The notes under the pieces are model-generated. The model searched no databases. It was not told the DNA's origin and was given only the letters and a program-made list of their open reading frames with translations. From Pseudoflavonifractor capillosus (lineage in GTDB: Bacteria > Bacillota > Clostridia > Oscillospirales > Oscillospiraceae), in contig NZ_JACJJE010000004.1 in the NCBI RefSeq assembly GCF_016899775.1, positions 1 to 64,000 on the forward strand: DNA of 64,000 nucleotides, written 5' to 3'. A program made the translations under genes and the position numbers. Below, one piece after another: positions 27,230-35,120 of this stretch (positions within the stretch are counted from its first letter, which is position 1; every line of letters starts with the position of its first letter).

Positions 27230-27415
27230 AAGCCTTCCCCCTGGGGGGAAGGTGCCCCAGTGCGCACACTGGGGCGGATGAGGGGGCAATGATAGAACGC
27301 TTTTTTGTGTAGGGCGCGACGACCTCGGCGCGCCGCGTATGCGGGCCGGCCAGTGTCCGGCCCCTACGAAATATAAAGCGCCGTAGGGGCGGGTGCCCTC
27401 ACCCGCCCGCTCCGG
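27230..27415 (+). repeat. 186-bp inverted repeat, left arm
   Basis: It is the reverse complement of 29749-29934 with only 2 differences in 186 bases. It is a composite of one two-hairpin element (27231-27287, second stem CCCCAGTG-CGCA-CACTGGGG) and three GTAGGG...GCCCGC hairpins (27309-27336, 27341-27366 and 27383-27410). Confidence 0.95.
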
Positions 27416-27443
27416 AGGAACCCTGCTGTAACCCCCCATCCAA

Positions 27444-27710
27444 TCATTCCCGCCCCAGTGCCCAAAGAACCTCTTGACGCAGGCCCAGGCCGAAGAGATA
27501 ATAGGCTTGTACCAGCCGGGCGGAGTAGCGCAGGAAGCAGTCCTCGATCTCCTGCATCCGGGCGTAGCCCAGGGTCTGCTCCAGGGACTGGAGCAGGGCG
27601 TCGTACTCCGACTCGGCCTCCATAAATTCCGGATTGGTTTTGCAGTATGTATAGATCTGGTGGGACAAGTCCGGGTTATTGCAAAACAGGCTGTCAATGG
27701 ATTCTTTCAT
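27444..27710 (-). CDS. Small hypothetical protein divergent from an XRE regulator
   Basis: This 88-residue helical protein is not recognised. It is acidic, with three cysteines, and ends ARLVQAYYLFGLGLRQEVLWALG. There is no signal peptide. The ATG at 27710 follows AGGAGGTGTG; a GTG twelve bases upstream overlaps that site. A strong minus-strand promoter overlapped by a palindrome lies directly upstream, so the divergent XRE protein probably controls it. It lies just inside the left arm of the 186-bp inverted repeat. Confidence 0.72.
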   Translation of the reverse strand: MKESIDSLFCNNPDLSHQIYTYCKTNPEFMEAESEYDALLQSLEQTLGYARMQEIEDCFLRYSARLVQAYYLFGLGLRQEVLWALGRE

Positions 27711-27742
27711 TTTAAAACACACCTCCTGAATTTACGTGGTAT

Positions 27743-27782
27743 AACCGTGCAATTATTATATCACGGTTTAACCGCGTGTCAA
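27743..27782 (-). promoter_or_regulatory. Divergent promoter with palindromic operator
   Basis: On the minus strand TTGACA (27782-27777) and TATAAT (27760-27755) are 16 bp apart. The inverted repeat AACCGTG (27743-27749) / CACGGTT (27762-27768) brackets the -10 box, a placement suited to repression by the neighbouring XRE-type protein. Confidence 0.75.
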
Positions 27783-27798
27783 GGGATTAGGAGTTATT

Positions 27799-28029
27799 AT
27801 GGCAAAATTTTCTGAACGACTAAAAGAACTCCGCCGGGAACGCGGCTTAAAACAGCGGGAGATGGCGGAGATCTGCGGGCTGAAATTACGCAGCTACCAG
27901 GACTATGAATATAACCAGTCCTATCCCGAGGTCCCCGGCCTGGTGGCCATCGCCGACTACTTCGGCGTGAGCCTGGACTATCTGATGGGCCGGACCGACG
28001 TGCGGGAGATCAACCGCGGGCAGCCCTGA
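27799..28029 (+). CDS. XRE-family helix-turn-helix regulator
   Basis: This is a 76-residue protein that is almost entirely a Cro/C1-type HTH domain (RLKELRRERGLKQREMAEIC, then RSYQDYEYNQSYPEVPGLVA, then DYFGVSLDYLMGRTD). Such single-domain regulators usually bind a palindrome at their own divergent promoter, and one is present at 27743-27768. It starts at an ATG after TTAGGAG. The product looks like a phage- or plasmid-type regulator, fitting the idea that the repeat-bounded segment is a separable cassette. Confidence 0.88.
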   Translation: MAKFSERLKELRRERGLKQREMAEICGLKLRSYQDYEYNQSYPEVPGLVAIADYFGVSLDYLMGRTDVREINRGQP

Positions 28030-28067
28030 ACGTGCCTGCACCCCAAGGAGAGGAGGGACTTACTTCC

Positions 28068-29246
28068 ATGAAACGCCGACTGCGCCGGCTGCTGGCGCTG
28101 GTGTGCGCCCTGGCGCTGGCCCTGAGCCTGTCCGGGCCGGCCTCCGCCGCCGGGGACATCTATTTCACCGTCATCAACGACAGTGTGGTGAGCCTCAGCG
28201 ACAGCACCATGCCCACCTGGTCGGGGGGCGTGCTCTACGTCCCCTACTCCGCCTTTGACGGCAGCAACACTGCCCGCATCGGCTTTGACATCTCGTTCAG
28301 CTACAACCGCAGCTCGGGCATGGCCACTCTGTTCAACACCCGGCAGTTTCTCACCTTCAACCTGAACAACAACACCTGCTACAACGCGGTCACCGGGGAG
28401 TATCTCAACGGCCGGGCCATTCTCCGCAGCGGCCAGGTCTTTGTGCCGGTGGCGCTGGTGTGCAGCTTTTTCGGCCTGAGCTACTCGGTAATCTCCATTG
28501 ACGAGGGGTATATCGTCCGGATCAAGGGCAGCTCCGTGGTGCTCAGCGACGCGAAGTTTGTGGAGGCGGCCACCCTCTCCATCTCCCGTGAGCTGCGGGC
28601 CTATAACCAGGCCAACCAGAGCACGGCAGCGCCCGGCGTCCGTCCTCCCACCGGCAGCAGCGGGGAGACGGAGACCACCGACCCTCCCATCGAGGAGGAG
28701 CCGGACACCGCCGACAGCGTCCCGGTCTATCTGGCCTTCCGGTGCGACGACGACCAGGGGCTCAGCGATATTCTGGACGCCCTGGATGAGAATAACCGGG
28801 CCGCGGTGTTCTTCTTCCCTGTGGAGGGTCTGGAGCGGCAGGACGACCTGCTCTACCGCATTCTGGGCAGCGGCCACAGCGTGGGCCTGCTGGCGGAGGG
28901 GAGCACCCTGGCCGCCACCCGCCAGTTGCTGGAGGAGGGCGGACGGACGCTGGAGCGGGTGGGCTACACCCGCACCACCCTGGCCCTGGTGCCTGAGAGC
29001 CAGCGGTCCGCCCTGGAGGCGGAGGGCTGGGTCTGCTGGGACGAGACGGTGTCCGCCATCCCTGAGGCGGGGACGGGAGCCAGCTCCCACGCCAACGCGG
29101 TCATCCGCGCCATCCCATCCAGCAGCCAGCGGGCTTATATCACGCTGGACGCCGGGACCGAGTCGGCCCGGGTGCTCCCCACGCTGCTCACGCGGCTGGA
29201 GGCCCGGTCCTACGCGGTGAGCGTCCCACTGGAGACGAGACTATGA
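28068..29246 (+). CDS. Secreted protein: copper-amine-oxidase-N-like domain plus degenerate polysaccharide-deacetylase-like domain
   Basis: This 392-residue exported protein has a signal peptide (residues 1-27, basic start then LALVCALALALSLSGPASA). Residues about 30-165 resemble the stalk-type Cu_amine_oxidN1 domain (LYVPYSAFDGS, RSGQVFVPVALVCSFFGLSY). After a Thr/Pro/Glu linker, residues about 222-390 resemble a NodB-type deacetylase fold (VPVYLAFRCDDDQGLSDILD, AAVFFFPVEGLERQDDLLYR). The usual metal-binding H-x-x-x-H is not seen, so it may bind rather than cleave glycans. The start follows GGAGAGGAGGG. Confidence 0.72.
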   Translation: MKRRLRRLLALVCALALALSLSGPASAAGDIYFTVINDSVVSLSDSTMPTWSGGVLYVPYSAFDGSNTARIGFDISFSYNRSSGMATLFNTRQFLTFNLNNNTCYNAVTGEYLNGRAILRSGQVFVPVALVCSFFGLSYSVISIDEGYIVRIKGSSVVLSDAKFVEAATLSISRELRAYNQANQSTAAPGVRPPTGSSGETETTDPPIEEEPDTADSVPVYLAFRCDDDQGLSDILDALDENNRAAVFFFPVEGLERQDDLLYRILGSGHSVGLLAEGSTLAATRQLLEEGGRTLERVGYTRTTLALVPESQRSALEAEGWVCWDETVSAIPEAGTGASSHANAVIRAIPSSSQRAYITLDAGTESARVLPTLLTRLEARSYAVSVPLETRL

Positions 29247-29563
29247 GACAGGTTGATCTGACTAAGGCCGCCGGGGACAGCCGGGACCCGGCCCGCGTTG
29301 CCCGGCTCACCCGGCATCTAAAGGCCCGGCTGGAGGACTTCGGCCCCGGCGGCCCCCAGGTGGTCTCCGCCGACGAGGAAGCGGGCGCCGTGACCGCCCG
29401 ATTCCCCGGCCGCGACACCGCCCAGGTGCTCCGGCGCCTGGAGGAGCAGTGCGGCGTCCGGGCCGTCCAGGAGGGGGAGCTGGCCCTGTTCCGGCTGACC
29501 CCCCAGGTCCGGTTTGAAGACCTGGACTATGTGTGGGGCTGCCTGTTTGACATTTTAGGCTGA
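29243..29563 (+). CDS. Small protein resembling an aminotransferase C-terminal fragment
   Basis: This 106-residue protein overlaps the previous stop by 4 bases (ATGA), so it is translationally coupled. The end, LALFRLTPQVRFEDLDYVWGCLFDIL, resembles the C-terminal small domain of PLP-dependent fold-type I enzymes, but there is no PLP-lysine domain, so catalysis is unlikely. It could be a remnant or an independent binding module. It is the last gene inside the 186-bp inverted repeat. Confidence 0.65.
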   Translation: MRQVDLTKAAGDSRDPARVARLTRHLKARLEDFGPGGPQVVSADEEAGAVTARFPGRDTAQVLRRLEEQCGVRAVQEGELALFRLTPQVRFEDLDYVWGCLFDILG

Positions 29564-29612
29564 GATGCGCCGGGCGGCCGCCCGGCGCATTTTATATGCA
29601 GGGGGAAGGCTT

Positions 29613-29688
29613 GCGGGCGGCCGCATGGGGCCGCCCCTACGGATGAAACGGCTTCCCCACAGCGGGCGACCGCAAGGGTCGCCCCTAC
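29613..29688 (-). repeat. Two GTAGGGGC-type hairpins
   Basis: Both are in minus orientation: GCGGGCGGCC-GCATG-GGGCCGCCCCTAC (29613-29640) and GCGGGCGACC-GCAAG-GGTCGCCCCTAC (29662-29688). The differing middle bases remain complementary. No gene is seen in 29564-30043. Confidence 0.8.
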
Positions 29689-29748
29689 GGTATTTTTCTG
29701 GAAAGTGGAACGGCGCGTCCGGGAGGCCGTGCCCTACAAAAGGGCCCC

Positions 29749-29934
29749 CCGGAGCGGGCGGGTGAGGGCACCCGCCCCTACGGCGTTTTATATTTCGTAG
29801 GGGCCGGACACTGGCCGGCCCGCATACGCGGCGCGCCGAGGTCGTCGCGCCCTACACAAAAAAGCGTTCTATCATCGCCCCCTCATCCGCCCCAGTGTGC
29901 GCACTGGGGCACCTTCCCCCCAGGGGGAAGGCTT
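29749..29934 (-). repeat. 186-bp inverted repeat, right arm
   Basis: It mirrors 27230-27415 (184 of 186 identical). It contains the same composite of hairpin elements in opposite order; the two-hairpin unit here is at 29877-29933. Confidence 0.95.
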
Positions 29935-30043
29935 AAGAACACTCTATATGGCAAAATTTTAAGCCGTAAAAATGCACTAACTTTTAAATAAAAATAACGG
30001 CTCTGTGTATGCTGAGAATATTCCGAAAAAAGGGCGGTTTGCT

Positions 30044-30229
30044 ATGAAGAAACGAACCCATCTCAGCATACGAATGGATGCGGAACTGCACGATAAATTC
30101 AAGTCTGTTTCAGAATTTGAGGGCCGTTCCATGAGCCGGCAGATTTTATATTTGATCCGGAAGTGTGTCAGCGACTTTGAAAAAGAAAATGGCCCGATCC
30201 CGGTTGAGAAAGAGGACTCCCCACAATGA
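30044..30229 (+). CDS. Arc/CopG-like ribbon-helix-helix protein
   Basis: This 61-residue protein has the pattern KRTHLSIRMDAELHDKFKSV followed by SEFEGRSMSRQILYLIRKCV, typical of Arc-type ribbon-helix-helix DNA-binding proteins. No toxin partner is adjacent; instead the stop overlaps the comF start by 4 bases. The ATG at 30044 gives the compact domain; upstream in-frame codons lie in AT-rich non-coding sequence. Base composition is lower in GC than the following gene. Confidence 0.78.
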   Translation: MKKRTHLSIRMDAELHDKFKSVSEFEGRSMSRQILYLIRKCVSDFEKENGPIPVEKEDSPQ

Positions 30230-30882
30230 ACCTGTGGGAATCTTTTCTGGACCTGCTGTTCCCGCCAAAATGCCCCTTCTGCCAGAAAATTCTGGACGAT
30301 CCCAGGGTCCCGGTGTGCCCGGAGTGCCAGGGAAAGCTCCCGTGGCTTCTGGGGGAGGACGCCCTGCGGGCGGTGGAGAGGACGGCGGGGTGTCTCTCGC
30401 CCCTGGCCTACCGGGACGGGGTGCCCGAGGCGGTGCGCCGGTATAAATTCCCGGGAAATCCCAGCTATGGGAAGCCCTTTGGGCTTCTCATGGCTCAGTG
30501 CGCCCAGGACAGCCTGACCGGAGCGGTGGATGTGGTGACCTGGACCCCGCTGAGCCGAAAGCGGAAGAGAAAGCGTGGCTTTGACCAGGCGGAGCTGCTG
30601 GCCCGGACGGCGGCCGGGGAGCTGGGCCTCCCGGCCCGGAAGCTGCTGGAGAAGGAAAAGGACAACGGCCCCCAGTCCCACCTGGAGGACGAGGAGGCCC
30701 GGCGGGCCAACGTCCAGGGGGTGTACCGGCTGACCGGGGAGGACCTGTCCGGCCTGCGCGTCCTGCTGGTGGACGACGTGGTGACCACCGGCTCCACCAT
30801 GGGGGAGTGCGCCCGTCTGCTCCTGGAAGGGGGCGCGGCGGAGGTCTGGGGGCTGACCCTGGCCCAGGCCCGGAAAAAATGA
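30226..30882 (+). CDS. ComF-family phosphoribosyltransferase-like protein
   Basis: This 218-residue protein has an N-terminal zinc-finger-like CPFCQ...CPEC (about residues 17-38) and a C-terminal phosphoribosyltransferase domain with the PRPP motif VLLVDDVVTTGSTM (about 182-195). The KRKRGFDQAELLA segment is the ComF hallmark. ComF supports DNA uptake in naturally competent bacteria; the biochemical role remains uncertain. It is coupled to the preceding ribbon-helix-helix gene. Confidence 0.9.
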   Translation: MNLWESFLDLLFPPKCPFCQKILDDPRVPVCPECQGKLPWLLGEDALRAVERTAGCLSPLAYRDGVPEAVRRYKFPGNPSYGKPFGLLMAQCAQDSLTGAVDVVTWTPLSRKRKRKRGFDQAELLARTAAGELGLPARKLLEKEKDNGPQSHLEDEEARRANVQGVYRLTGEDLSGLRVLLVDDVVTTGSTMGECARLLLEGGAAEVWGLTLAQARKK

Positions 30883-30927
30883 ATCACACAGGGGCCGGAA
30901 AACCATGGAAAAATGGCGAAATAATAG

Positions 30928-30956
30928 TTGAAAACCGGCGTGGGACCCGCTATAAT
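30928..30956 (+). promoter_or_regulatory. mreB-type gene promoter
   Basis: TTGAAA (30928-30933) and TATAAT (30951-30956) are spaced by 17 bp, 78 bases before the start codon. Confidence 0.8.
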
Positions 30957-31034
30957 GAAAACTAGTTTGGATATAACCACAAACCGGCGCGGGTATACTA
31001 ACGCCGGAAATGATCATCAATAAGGTGGAGCGAT

Positions 31035-32069
31035 ATGTTTAATTTATTCAGCAAGGACATTGGCATTGACCTGGGCACCGCGTCCGTTCTGGTATATATC
31101 AAGGGGAAGGGCGTGGTCCTGCGGGAGCCCTCCGTGGTGGCCATGGATAAGAATACCGGCAAGCTGTTGAAGGTGGGCACCGACGCCCAGGCCATGCTGG
31201 GCCGCACCCCCGGCAACATCGTGGCCATGCGTCCCCTGCGGGAGGGCGTCATCTCCGACTACGACATGACCGAGCGGATGCTCAAGGAGTTCATCAAGAA
31301 GGTGACCACCTTCTCCCTGTTCAAGCCCCGTCTGCTCATCTGCGTGCCCTCCGGCATCACCGAGGTCGAGGAGCGCGCCGTGGTGGACGCCGGCATCCAG
31401 GCGGGCGCCCGCCGGGCCTACCTCATCGAGGAGCCGGTGGCCGCCGCCATCGGCGCGGGCATCGACATCACCAAGCCCGACGGCCACATGGTGGTGGACA
31501 TCGGCGGCGGCACCGCCGACATTGCCGTCATCTCTCTGGGCGGCGTGGTGGAATCCGCCTCCATCAAGATCGCCGGCGACAAGTTCGACGAGGCGGTGGT
31601 CAAGTATATCCGCAAGAAGCACAACGTGCTCATCGGCGACCGCACCGCCGAGGAGCTGAAGATGTCCATCGGCTGCGTATTCCCCCGGCCCGAGGAGGTC
31701 ACCATGGAGATCAAGGGCCGCTGCCTGATGACCGGCCTGCCCCGGGTGTTCTCCGTCTCCTCCAGCGAGATGATCGAGGCCTTCGAGGAGGTCTCCAGCC
31801 GCATCCTGGAGGCCATCCACGGCGTTCTGGAGCGCACGCCCCCCGAGCTGGTGGCCGACATCTCCACCAACGGCATCGTGATGACCGGCGGCGGCTCCCT
31901 GTTGTGGGGCTTTGACAAGCTCATCGAGGCCCACACCGGCATCGAGACCCACGTGGCCGAGGACGCCATCTCCTGCGTGGCCGAAGGCACCGGCAAGAGC
32001 CTGGACAGCCTGGACCAGATGCAGGACGGCACCATGAACCTGTCCCGCCGCAAGCAGATGAATTATTAA
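31035..32069 (+). CDS. mreB: Rod-shape-determining protein, MreB/Mbl family
   Basis: This is a 344-residue actin-like ATPase of normal length. Phosphate-1 motif KDIGIDLGTASVLVYIKGKG is at the N-terminus. MVVDIGGGTADIAVISLGG (phosphate 2) and the adenosine motif SDIxTNGIVMTGGGSLLWG-like segment near residue 275 are visible. It forms membrane-associated filaments guiding cell-wall synthesis. mreC and mreD are not adjacent, so it may be a secondary Mbl- or MreBH-like paralogue. It has its own promoter and terminator. Confidence 0.92.
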   Translation: MFNLFSKDIGIDLGTASVLVYIKGKGVVLREPSVVAMDKNTGKLLKVGTDAQAMLGRTPGNIVAMRPLREGVISDYDMTERMLKEFIKKVTTFSLFKPRLLICVPSGITEVEERAVVDAGIQAGARRAYLIEEPVAAAIGAGIDITKPDGHMVVDIGGGTADIAVISLGGVVESASIKIAGDKFDEAVVKYIRKKHNVLIGDRTAEELKMSIGCVFPRPEEVTMEIKGRCLMTGLPRVFSVSSSEMIEAFEEVSSRILEAIHGVLERTPPELVADISTNGIVMTGGGSLLWGFDKLIEAHTGIETHVAEDAISCVAEGTGKSLDSLDQMQDGTMNLSRRKQMNY

Positions 32070-32077
32070 ATCTTAAC

Positions 32078-32108
32078 AACAGCCCCGGCGGAAGCCGGGG
32101 CTGTTTTT
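32078..32108 (+). terminator. Rho-independent terminator after mreB
   Basis: AACAGCCCCGGC / GCCGGGGCTGTT with a 4-base loop is followed by TTT. Confidence 0.9.
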
Positions 32109-32160
32109 GCAGGAGCGGTTTTCACAGCCGCCTGTGTTCAACAACAAAGGAGGAATTTCA

Positions 32161-32508
32161 ATGCTGTTTGTCTGTTATCCCAAGTGCACCACCTGTCAGA
32201 AGGCCAAGAAGTGGCTGGACGAGAAGGGAATCTCCTACACCCTCCGGGACATCAAGACGGAGAACCCCACCCAGGAGGAGCTGCGGACCTGGTGGCAGGA
32301 GAGCGGCCTGCCCTTGAAACGGTTCTTCAACACCTCCGGACAGCTCTACAAGGCCATGGACCTGAAGAACAAGCTGCCCGCCATGAGCGAGGAGGAGCAG
32401 CTGGCCCTGCTGGCCGCCGACGGAATGCTGGTGAAGCGGCCCATCCTGGTGGGGGAGCAGTTTGTCAAAGTGGGGTTCCGGGAAAAAGAGTGGGAAGAAA
32501 TCGGATAA
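32161..32508 (+). CDS. Spx/ArsC-family thioredoxin-fold protein
   Basis: This 115-residue protein has the redox motif CTTC at residues 9-12 within CYPKCTTCQKAKKWLDEKGI, and LVKRPILVGEQFVKVGFRE near the end. This fits the ArsC-like/Spx/MgsR family. Whether it is a reductase (YffB-like) or an RNA-polymerase-binding regulator cannot be decided from sequence alone. The ATG follows AAAGGAGG. Confidence 0.87.
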   Translation: MLFVCYPKCTTCQKAKKWLDEKGISYTLRDIKTENPTQEELRTWWQESGLPLKRFFNTSGQLYKAMDLKNKLPAMSEEEQLALLAADGMLVKRPILVGEQFVKVGFREKEWEEIG

Positions 32509-32880
32509 GCTGGAAGCTTATGCAAAAGGCGAGCACGGACCATGCAAAATGTTTGGTCCGTGCTCGCTGCATTTCCAGGAGATATTTTGGCGCGGAAGCG
32601 GAAAAATCCACCTGAGAAACAGGAAATTAAAAACAAATCAGATATAAATGCGGGAAAATGAAGAAAATTTTGCTCAAAATAGAAAGAAAGAAGGAAAAGA
32701 ACTTCCGGCAGCTCCTTGAGAATCCAGGAGAGATTGAATAATGATGCATAAAATGGGACTATACATGCAGGAAAAATTTTTGAAATTTTCCCTTTCTTTT
32801 TGTGCAGGGTTGTGGTATGATTGTACCAAACGATGGAAGCGAAAGGAAAGAATTCTGTACGAAAGTTACAGAAGTCCCCG
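32509..32880. other. Convergent gap with one long hairpin
   Basis: The 372-bp gap holds a 13-bp hairpin (GCGAGCACGGACC / GGTCCGTGCTCGC, 32529-32541 and 32555-32567), probably the terminator for the Spx/ArsC-like gene although the U run is poor. The rest is AT-rich with no credible gene. Confidence 0.6.
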
Positions 32881-33771
32881 TCAGGTGATTTCTGCGGGGA
32901 GATGTTCCTGAGCCCACTGCTTGGCGTGGGCCACAAACAGCCGGGTGATGGTGGAGGGAGGCACGTCCTTCTTGACTGCGATGCCGATGTCCCGCACCTG
33001 GGGGATGTCGAAGTGTTTGGGCCGCACGCGGTAGCGGTTGGGGTGGAGCATAAGCTCATGGACCACGCTGATGCCCAGTCCGCACTCCACCATGGAGAGG
33101 ATGGCGTAATCGTCGCTCACCTCATAGCGGATGTTGGGCTTTTGCTGCAGATGGTCCAGGAATTTGGTGATCTCGTAGTCCTGCTCCTCCTTCAGGTTGA
33201 TGAAATCCTCGCTGGACAGGCGCTCCACCGGATAGACCGGGGCGTCGGCCAGGGGATGGTTTTCCGGCAGAATGACCACCAGGTTGTCCTGGAGCAGGAA
33301 GGAGGCCTCCAGATCATTGGGGGCGGGCAGGCTCACAAAGCCGCAGTCCACCAGCCCCTTCCGCAGCCAGGTGGCGATTTGATTGTACTCCCCGTTGACC
33401 AGCTGAAAGTCGATGTGGGGATAGAGCTCGTGGAAGGACTTGATGATCTGGGGCAGCCGCCCGCTGGAGATGCTGGAGAAGGCCCCCAGGCGGATGGAGC
33501 CGGAGCTGAGCCCGTGGAGCTCGGAGATGGCATAGTTCAGATCTTCATAGTCCTTGCAGATGGCCTGGAGCTTGGGCAGGAGGGTGAGGCCCTCCGAACT
33601 GATCTCAATGCCGGAGCGGTTGCGGGTGAGCAGCTTGACGCCCCAGGAGTCCTCCAGGTCGGCGATCATCCGGCTGATGGCCGACTGGGTGTAGCCCAGC
33701 TGGGCGGCGGCGTGGGTGATGCTCCCCGTCTCGATGGTTTTTAAATAGGCGATGTACTTACGGATACTCAT
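32881..33771 (-). CDS. LysR-family transcriptional regulator
   Basis: This 296-residue protein has an N-terminal winged HTH (ITHAAAQLGYTQSAISRMIADL, about residues 18-39) and a substrate-binding effector domain (about 90-290). It is divergent from argC, with a palindrome CATTCC-N5-GGAATG (33815-33831) in the gap. It may control the arginine genes or the antiporter and racemase at their distal end, but the ligand cannot be inferred. The start gives the typical MSIRKYIAYLKTIETGS. Confidence 0.9.
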   Translation of the reverse strand: MSIRKYIAYLKTIETGSITHAAAQLGYTQSAISRMIADLEDSWGVKLLTRNRSGIEISSEGLTLLPKLQAICKDYEDLNYAISELHGLSSGSIRLGAFSSISSGRLPQIIKSFHELYPHIDFQLVNGEYNQIATWLRKGLVDCGFVSLPAPNDLEASFLLQDNLVVILPENHPLADAPVYPVERLSSEDFINLKEEQDYEITKFLDHLQQKPNIRYEVSDDYAILSMVECGLGISVVHELMLHPNRYRVRPKHFDIPQVRDIGIAVKKDVPPSTITRLFVAHAKQWAQEHLPAEIT

Positions 33772-33814
33772 AAATCAAATAACTCCTTAGCAGTATGGAT
33801 AGGATTCCCAAAAG

Positions 33815-33831
33815 CATTCCCCTTTGGAATG
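33815..33831. promoter_or_regulatory. Putative LysR-type operator
   Basis: CATTCC-N5-GGAATG is a perfect interrupted palindrome 44 bp upstream of the LysR start and about 20 bp before the argC -35 box. Confidence 0.45.
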
Positions 33832-33852
33832 AACAGCAGAAAAAAGAATTTC

Positions 33853-33881
33853 TTGTGTATACTGCCCAGTAATTATATAAT
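33853..33881 (+). promoter_or_regulatory. argC operon promoter
   Basis: TTGTGT (33853-33858) and TATAAT (33876-33881) are 17 bp apart. Confidence 0.7.
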
Positions 33882-33911
33882 AGGAGACAGGAAAATTCAA
33901 CAGAATCTATA

Positions 33912-33940
33912 CCGAATATTCGGGAAAGTTTTGAATATTT
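33912..33940. promoter_or_regulatory. Putative ArgR boxes
   Basis: The palindrome CCGAATATTCGG (33912-33923) and a nearby TTTTGAATATTTGG resemble ARG-box halves (TGAATA-type). They lie about 30-55 bases downstream of the promoter, where ArgR could block elongation. This is only a motif-level match. Confidence 0.35.
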
Positions 33941-34010
33941 GGAATTGACTGCTGAAACGGAATCCTAGAAGAACGGCGCAAGCCGAAAAATTAAAAGGAG
34001 GAATCGTGTC

Positions 34011-35084
34011 ATGATCCGTTTTTCCATCTGTGGTGCCGCCAGCTATGCCTGTGGTGAGCTGCTCCGTCTTATGGTGAACCACCCTGAAACTCAGGTGGCC
34101 CACCTGGCCGATAGCTTCGCCGCCGGCCGAAAGATCCAGGACGAGCACCCCGCTCTGGCTGGTTTCTATGACCAGGAGATCCTGCCCTTGAACGACGAGA
34201 CCGTGGATATGATCGTCAAGGACAGCGACGTCGTGTTTACCGCAGTGGACGCGGGCACCGTGTGCGGCATTGCCGAGAAGGTGCTGGCGGGCGGCAAGAA
34301 GTTCATCGACTTCGGCGCCGACATCCGGTTCCGTGACGCGAAGGTTTGGGAGAAGTGGTACCATCTGGACCACCCCAACTATGAGATGACCAAGGAGGCC
34401 GTGTACTGCATCCCCGAGATCCAGCGGGATCTGGCCAAGGGCAAGAGCCTCATCTCCAACCCCGGCTGCTACCCCACCGCCACCACTCTGGGCCTGTACC
34501 CCGTCCTGAAGGAGGGCATGGTGGTGGACAACACCATCATCGTGGACGCCAAGAGCGGCTACACCGGCGCCGGCCGCCGTCCCGCCCCCAACAAGCTCCT
34601 GGCTGAGGCCAGCAACAGCTTCTGCGCCTACGCCCTGGGCGGCACCCACCGCCACACCCCCGAGATCGAGCAGAACATCGCCTACATCACCGGCAAGGAC
34701 CTGATGAAGCCCGAGACCTGGCAGTTCATCAACTTCCAGCCCCACCTGACCCCCCAGATCCGCGGCATCGAGGTCACCATCTATGCCACTCTGAACAAGG
34801 ATATCAGCAACGACGAGCTGTATGAGCTGTATCAGAAGTACTACAAGGATGAGTATTTCGTCCATGTGTACCCCGCCAGCAAGCCCGTTCAGACCAAGTG
34901 GACCGCCGGCACCAACCTGTGCTGCATCACCCCCACCTATGACGCCCGCACCAAGCGCCTGCTGGTGAGCTCCGTCATCGACAACATCGGCAAGGGCGCC
35001 GCCGGCCAGGCCATCCAGAACATGAATATCATCTTCGGCCTGGACGAGACCACCGGCCTGAAGATCGCCCCCATGTATCCCTGA
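34011..35084 (+). CDS. argC: N-acetyl-gamma-glutamyl-phosphate reductase
   Basis: This is a 357-residue NADPH-dependent enzyme for the third step of arginine synthesis. The active-site cysteine is in ISNPGCYPTATTLGLYP, and GTHRHTPEIEQN is the conserved segment containing the second catalytic residue. The dinucleotide-binding N-terminus reads FSICGAASYACGELLRL. It is the first gene of argC-argJ-argB-argD and starts at an ATG after AAAAGGAGG. Confidence 0.95.
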   Translation: MIRFSICGAASYACGELLRLMVNHPETQVAHLADSFAAGRKIQDEHPALAGFYDQEILPLNDETVDMIVKDSDVVFTAVDAGTVCGIAEKVLAGGKKFIDFGADIRFRDAKVWEKWYHLDHPNYEMTKEAVYCIPEIQRDLAKGKSLISNPGCYPTATTLGLYPVLKEGMVVDNTIIVDAKSGYTGAGRRPAPNKLLAEASNSFCAYALGGTHRHTPEIEQNIAYITGKDLMKPETWQFINFQPHLTPQIRGIEVTIYATLNKDISNDELYELYQKYYKDEYFVHVYPASKPVQTKWTAGTNLCCITPTYDARTKRLLVSSVIDNIGKGAAGQAIQNMNIIFGLDETTGLKIAPMYP

Positions 35085-35120
35085 TTCATCCATCCAAACA
35101 GCGGAAAGGAAGTATGCAGT

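Noticed and set aside
26760-27312. Several 60-170-codon frames in the repeat-rich gap after phoH
   Set aside because: They read through palindromes on both strands, overlap each other and show no domain or ribosome site.
26585-29934. CRISPR array
   Set aside because: The repeats are palindromic, of varied spacing and orientation, without uniform direct repeats and spacers, and no cas genes are present.
27230-29934. Classical insertion sequence or integron
   Set aside because: No transposase, integrase or att-like structure was found between the inverted arms, so only the repeat-bounded cassette itself is reported.
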